A DNA stretch of 7,154 bases from assembly GCA_036402175.1 (NCBI GenBank), contig DASWTK010000205.1, forward strand, positions 1-7,154, in the 5' to 3' direction. The stretch comes from DASPKM01 sp036402175 (GTDB lineage: Bacteria; Bacteroidota; Bacteroidia; Chitinophagales; Chitinophagaceae). Numbering within the stretch: the first letter of the stretch is position 1; each line of letters opens with the position of its first letter. Below are positions 6,321-7,154 of the stretch, piece by piece. The notes beneath the pieces were generated by a model. It searched no databases. It saw only the letters and a list, made by a program, of their open reading frames with translations, and had not been told where the DNA came from. The position numbers and the translations under genes are program-made.

Positions 6321-6415
6321 TGGAAATTAATTCCAAAGTAAATATACTCATATCACTTTAAAACTGATAATTATCAATACGGGGATTGATCTGTATCATC
6401 AAAGCTCTAACGTGT
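6321..6415 (-). other. 95-base intergenic region before the HYC_CC_PP gene; possible operon promoter region
   Basis: This AT-rich stretch separates the MFS gene from the small-protein gene and is the most likely place for the efflux operon's promoter. It contains a perfect 12-base palindrome (listed separately). TTACTTTG on the minus strand (6341-6334) differs by one base from the Bacteroidota -7 element TAnnTTTG, but would place the transcript start only about seven bases before the GTG start codon. I see no clear terminator for the MFS gene, so read-through from it is possible. Confidence 0.35.
6365..6376. promoter_or_regulatory. Perfect 12-base palindrome, candidate operator
   Basis: TGATAATTATCA reads identically on both strands and lies 45 bases upstream of the HYC_CC_PP start codon, within the presumed promoter region. 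Symmetric AT-rich elements with GATAAT...ATTATC halves resemble sites of Fur-type and some other dimeric metal regulators, so a metal-responsive operator is possible. In AT-rich DNA a palindrome of this size can occur by chance, and no regulator gene is in the window. Confidence 0.3.
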
Positions 6416-7154
6416 TTATCTGAACTGTTTTATACGAAATATCGCGAGCAATGCTCCGGCTCCGCTTACTATGGCTGCGGAAATGAACGCGATCCTGAAT
6501 CCAGCGGTCAGCGCAACTCCCTGATCACTTCCATAATTCATCATTGATCTTGTAAGTGTGCCAGCGATCACAACAACTACAGCAAGGCCCAGCGCAGATC
6601 CGATCTGGTAGCTTGTATTAACAATTCCTGATGCCAGTCCTGTCTCCTGAGGTTTTGCTCCTGACATTGCAGCCATTGTGCCAGGTATATATGCCAATGA
6701 CATTCCTATGGCGCCCATTACAGAGGCTGGTAAAACATTTAATAAGAAACTACCTTCTACTGGTACAAATCCAAAAACTATCAGCGAAGCGGTCAGGAAC
6801 ATCAGTCCGGCTACAAGATTCGCTTTGTATCCAAACCTCTGAACAAATTTACCGGTAAAGCCCACCATCAGCACCATGATGGTGATAGTCATAGGCAACA
6901 ATGCAAGACCACTGTTAAATGCAGAGTATTGTAATGTTTGCTGCAGATATAGGTTCAGGAAGAACCAGAGTGGTATCCAGGCCGCGGCAAGCATACCTAT
7001 CACCAGGTTTCCGGCAGAAAGGTTGGGCGTTTTGAATATTGTGAGCGGAAGCAGCGGATGCGCTTTGGTTCTTTGTGATAAAAGAAATGCGATAAAAAGA
7101 ATTATTGCTGCTACTGCAATCGACAATGGCCAAATTACGCTTGCAGCCGGATCA
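6416..7154 (-). CDS. DHA2-type (EmrB/QacA-like) MFS transporter, C-terminal half (cut by window edge)
   Basis: The frame is open to the right edge; 245 residues to the TAA (6418-6416) are visible, beginning DPAASVIWPL before a hydrophobic helix. The visible part has about six membrane segments and a cytoplasmic loop, GKFVQRFGYK, that resembles the repeat of MFS motif A in the second half. LYLQQTLQYSAFNSGLALLP and SGIVNTSYQIGSALGLAVVV are features I associate with the 14-helix DHA2 drug:proton antiporters. The usual length is about 460-520 residues, so roughly half is missing, only because of the window boundary. The role is probably export of small organic compounds; the substrate cannot be told. 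It runs in the same direction as the metal-efflux operon but is separated by 95 bases and is functionally unrelated as far as can be seen, so it probably belongs to another transcription unit. Confidence 0.88.
   Translation of the reverse strand, partial: DPAASVIWPLSIAVAAIILFIAFLLSQRTKAHPLLPLTIFKTPNLSAGNLVIGMLAAAWIPLWFFLNLYLQQTLQYSAFNSGLALLPMTITIMVLMVGFTGKFVQRFGYKANLVAGLMFLTASLIVFGFVPVEGSFLLNVLPASVMGAIGMSLAYIPGTMAAMSGAKPQETGLASGIVNTSYQIGSALGLAVVVVIAGTLTRSMMNYGSDQGVALTAGFRIAFISAAIVSGAGALLAIFRIKQFR

Noticed and set aside
6334..6367. Possible Bacteroidota promoter with TTACTTTG as -7 element before the small secreted protein
   Set aside because: One mismatch to TAnnTTTG, no clear TTTG at -33, and the transcript would start only about seven bases before the GTG; too weak for a separate feature.
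7125..7154. TTG at 7126 as the true start of the MFS transporter
   Set aside because: The frame stays open to the window edge (DPAASVIWP) and the protein lacks its N-terminal half, so the start lies outside the window.
1..7154. CRISPR arrays, tRNA or rRNA genes, insertion sequences, or phage genes
   Set aside because: I saw no regularly spaced repeats, no tRNA/rRNA-like stretches and no transposase or integrase motifs; nearly all bases are explained by the efflux and transporter genes.

Overview
The window holds one strand-consistent cluster: every supported gene is on the minus strand, so the region reads from high to low coordinates. The protein sequences point to the Bacteroidota, probably a Chitinophagia/Sphingobacteriia-type genome. 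The reasons are the HYC-CC-PP small protein (a family I know from this phylum), the permease, outer-membrane, adaptor gene order, an adaptor with an N-terminal YTCPMHP...CPVCGM metal-binding domain, and the lack of clear Shine-Dalgarno sequences before most starts. This is inference from family knowledge; no search was run.

Layout in the direction of transcription: (i) 7154-6416, the C-terminal half of a DHA2-type (EmrB/QacA-like) MFS drug transporter, cut by the window edge; (ii) a 95-base gap with a perfect 12-base palindrome; (iii) 6320-5928, a small secreted Cys/His-rich HYC_CC_PP protein starting at GTG; (iv) a 106-base gap with a GC-rich hairpin; (v) 5821-2653, a CusA/CzcA-type heavy-metal RND permease present as two overlapping ORFs in different frames (420 and 640 residues); (vi) 2663-1377, the CusC/TolC-like outer-membrane channel; (vii) 1375-128, the CusB-like periplasmic adaptor lipoprotein; (viii) 131-1, the first 43 codons of a second metal-binding-domain lipoprotein, cut by the left edge.

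Genes (v) to (viii) overlap or are one base apart, so they very probably form a co-transcribed, translationally coupled operon for a tripartite Cu(I)/Ag(I)-type efflux pump. The permease would drive proton-coupled export, the adaptor would bridge to the outer-membrane channel, and the small metal-binding proteins would bind or deliver copper in the periplasm or envelope. The Cu/Ag assignment rests on CusA-like TM4 residues, a partly conserved methionine relay and Met-rich partners. Zn/Co/Cd specificity is less likely but not excluded.

The main oddity is the broken permease. The two ORFs together make a full-length RND protein with nothing obviously missing. The frame change falls in the cytoplasmic loop between TM4 and TM5, and an ATG in the downstream frame lies four bases after the upstream stop. 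It may be a sequencing or assembly indel, a real frameshift mutation, a +1 recoding event, or a genuine two-polypeptide permease; the sequence alone cannot decide. The rest is a fairly ordinary metal-efflux island, and I see no wholly new system in it.
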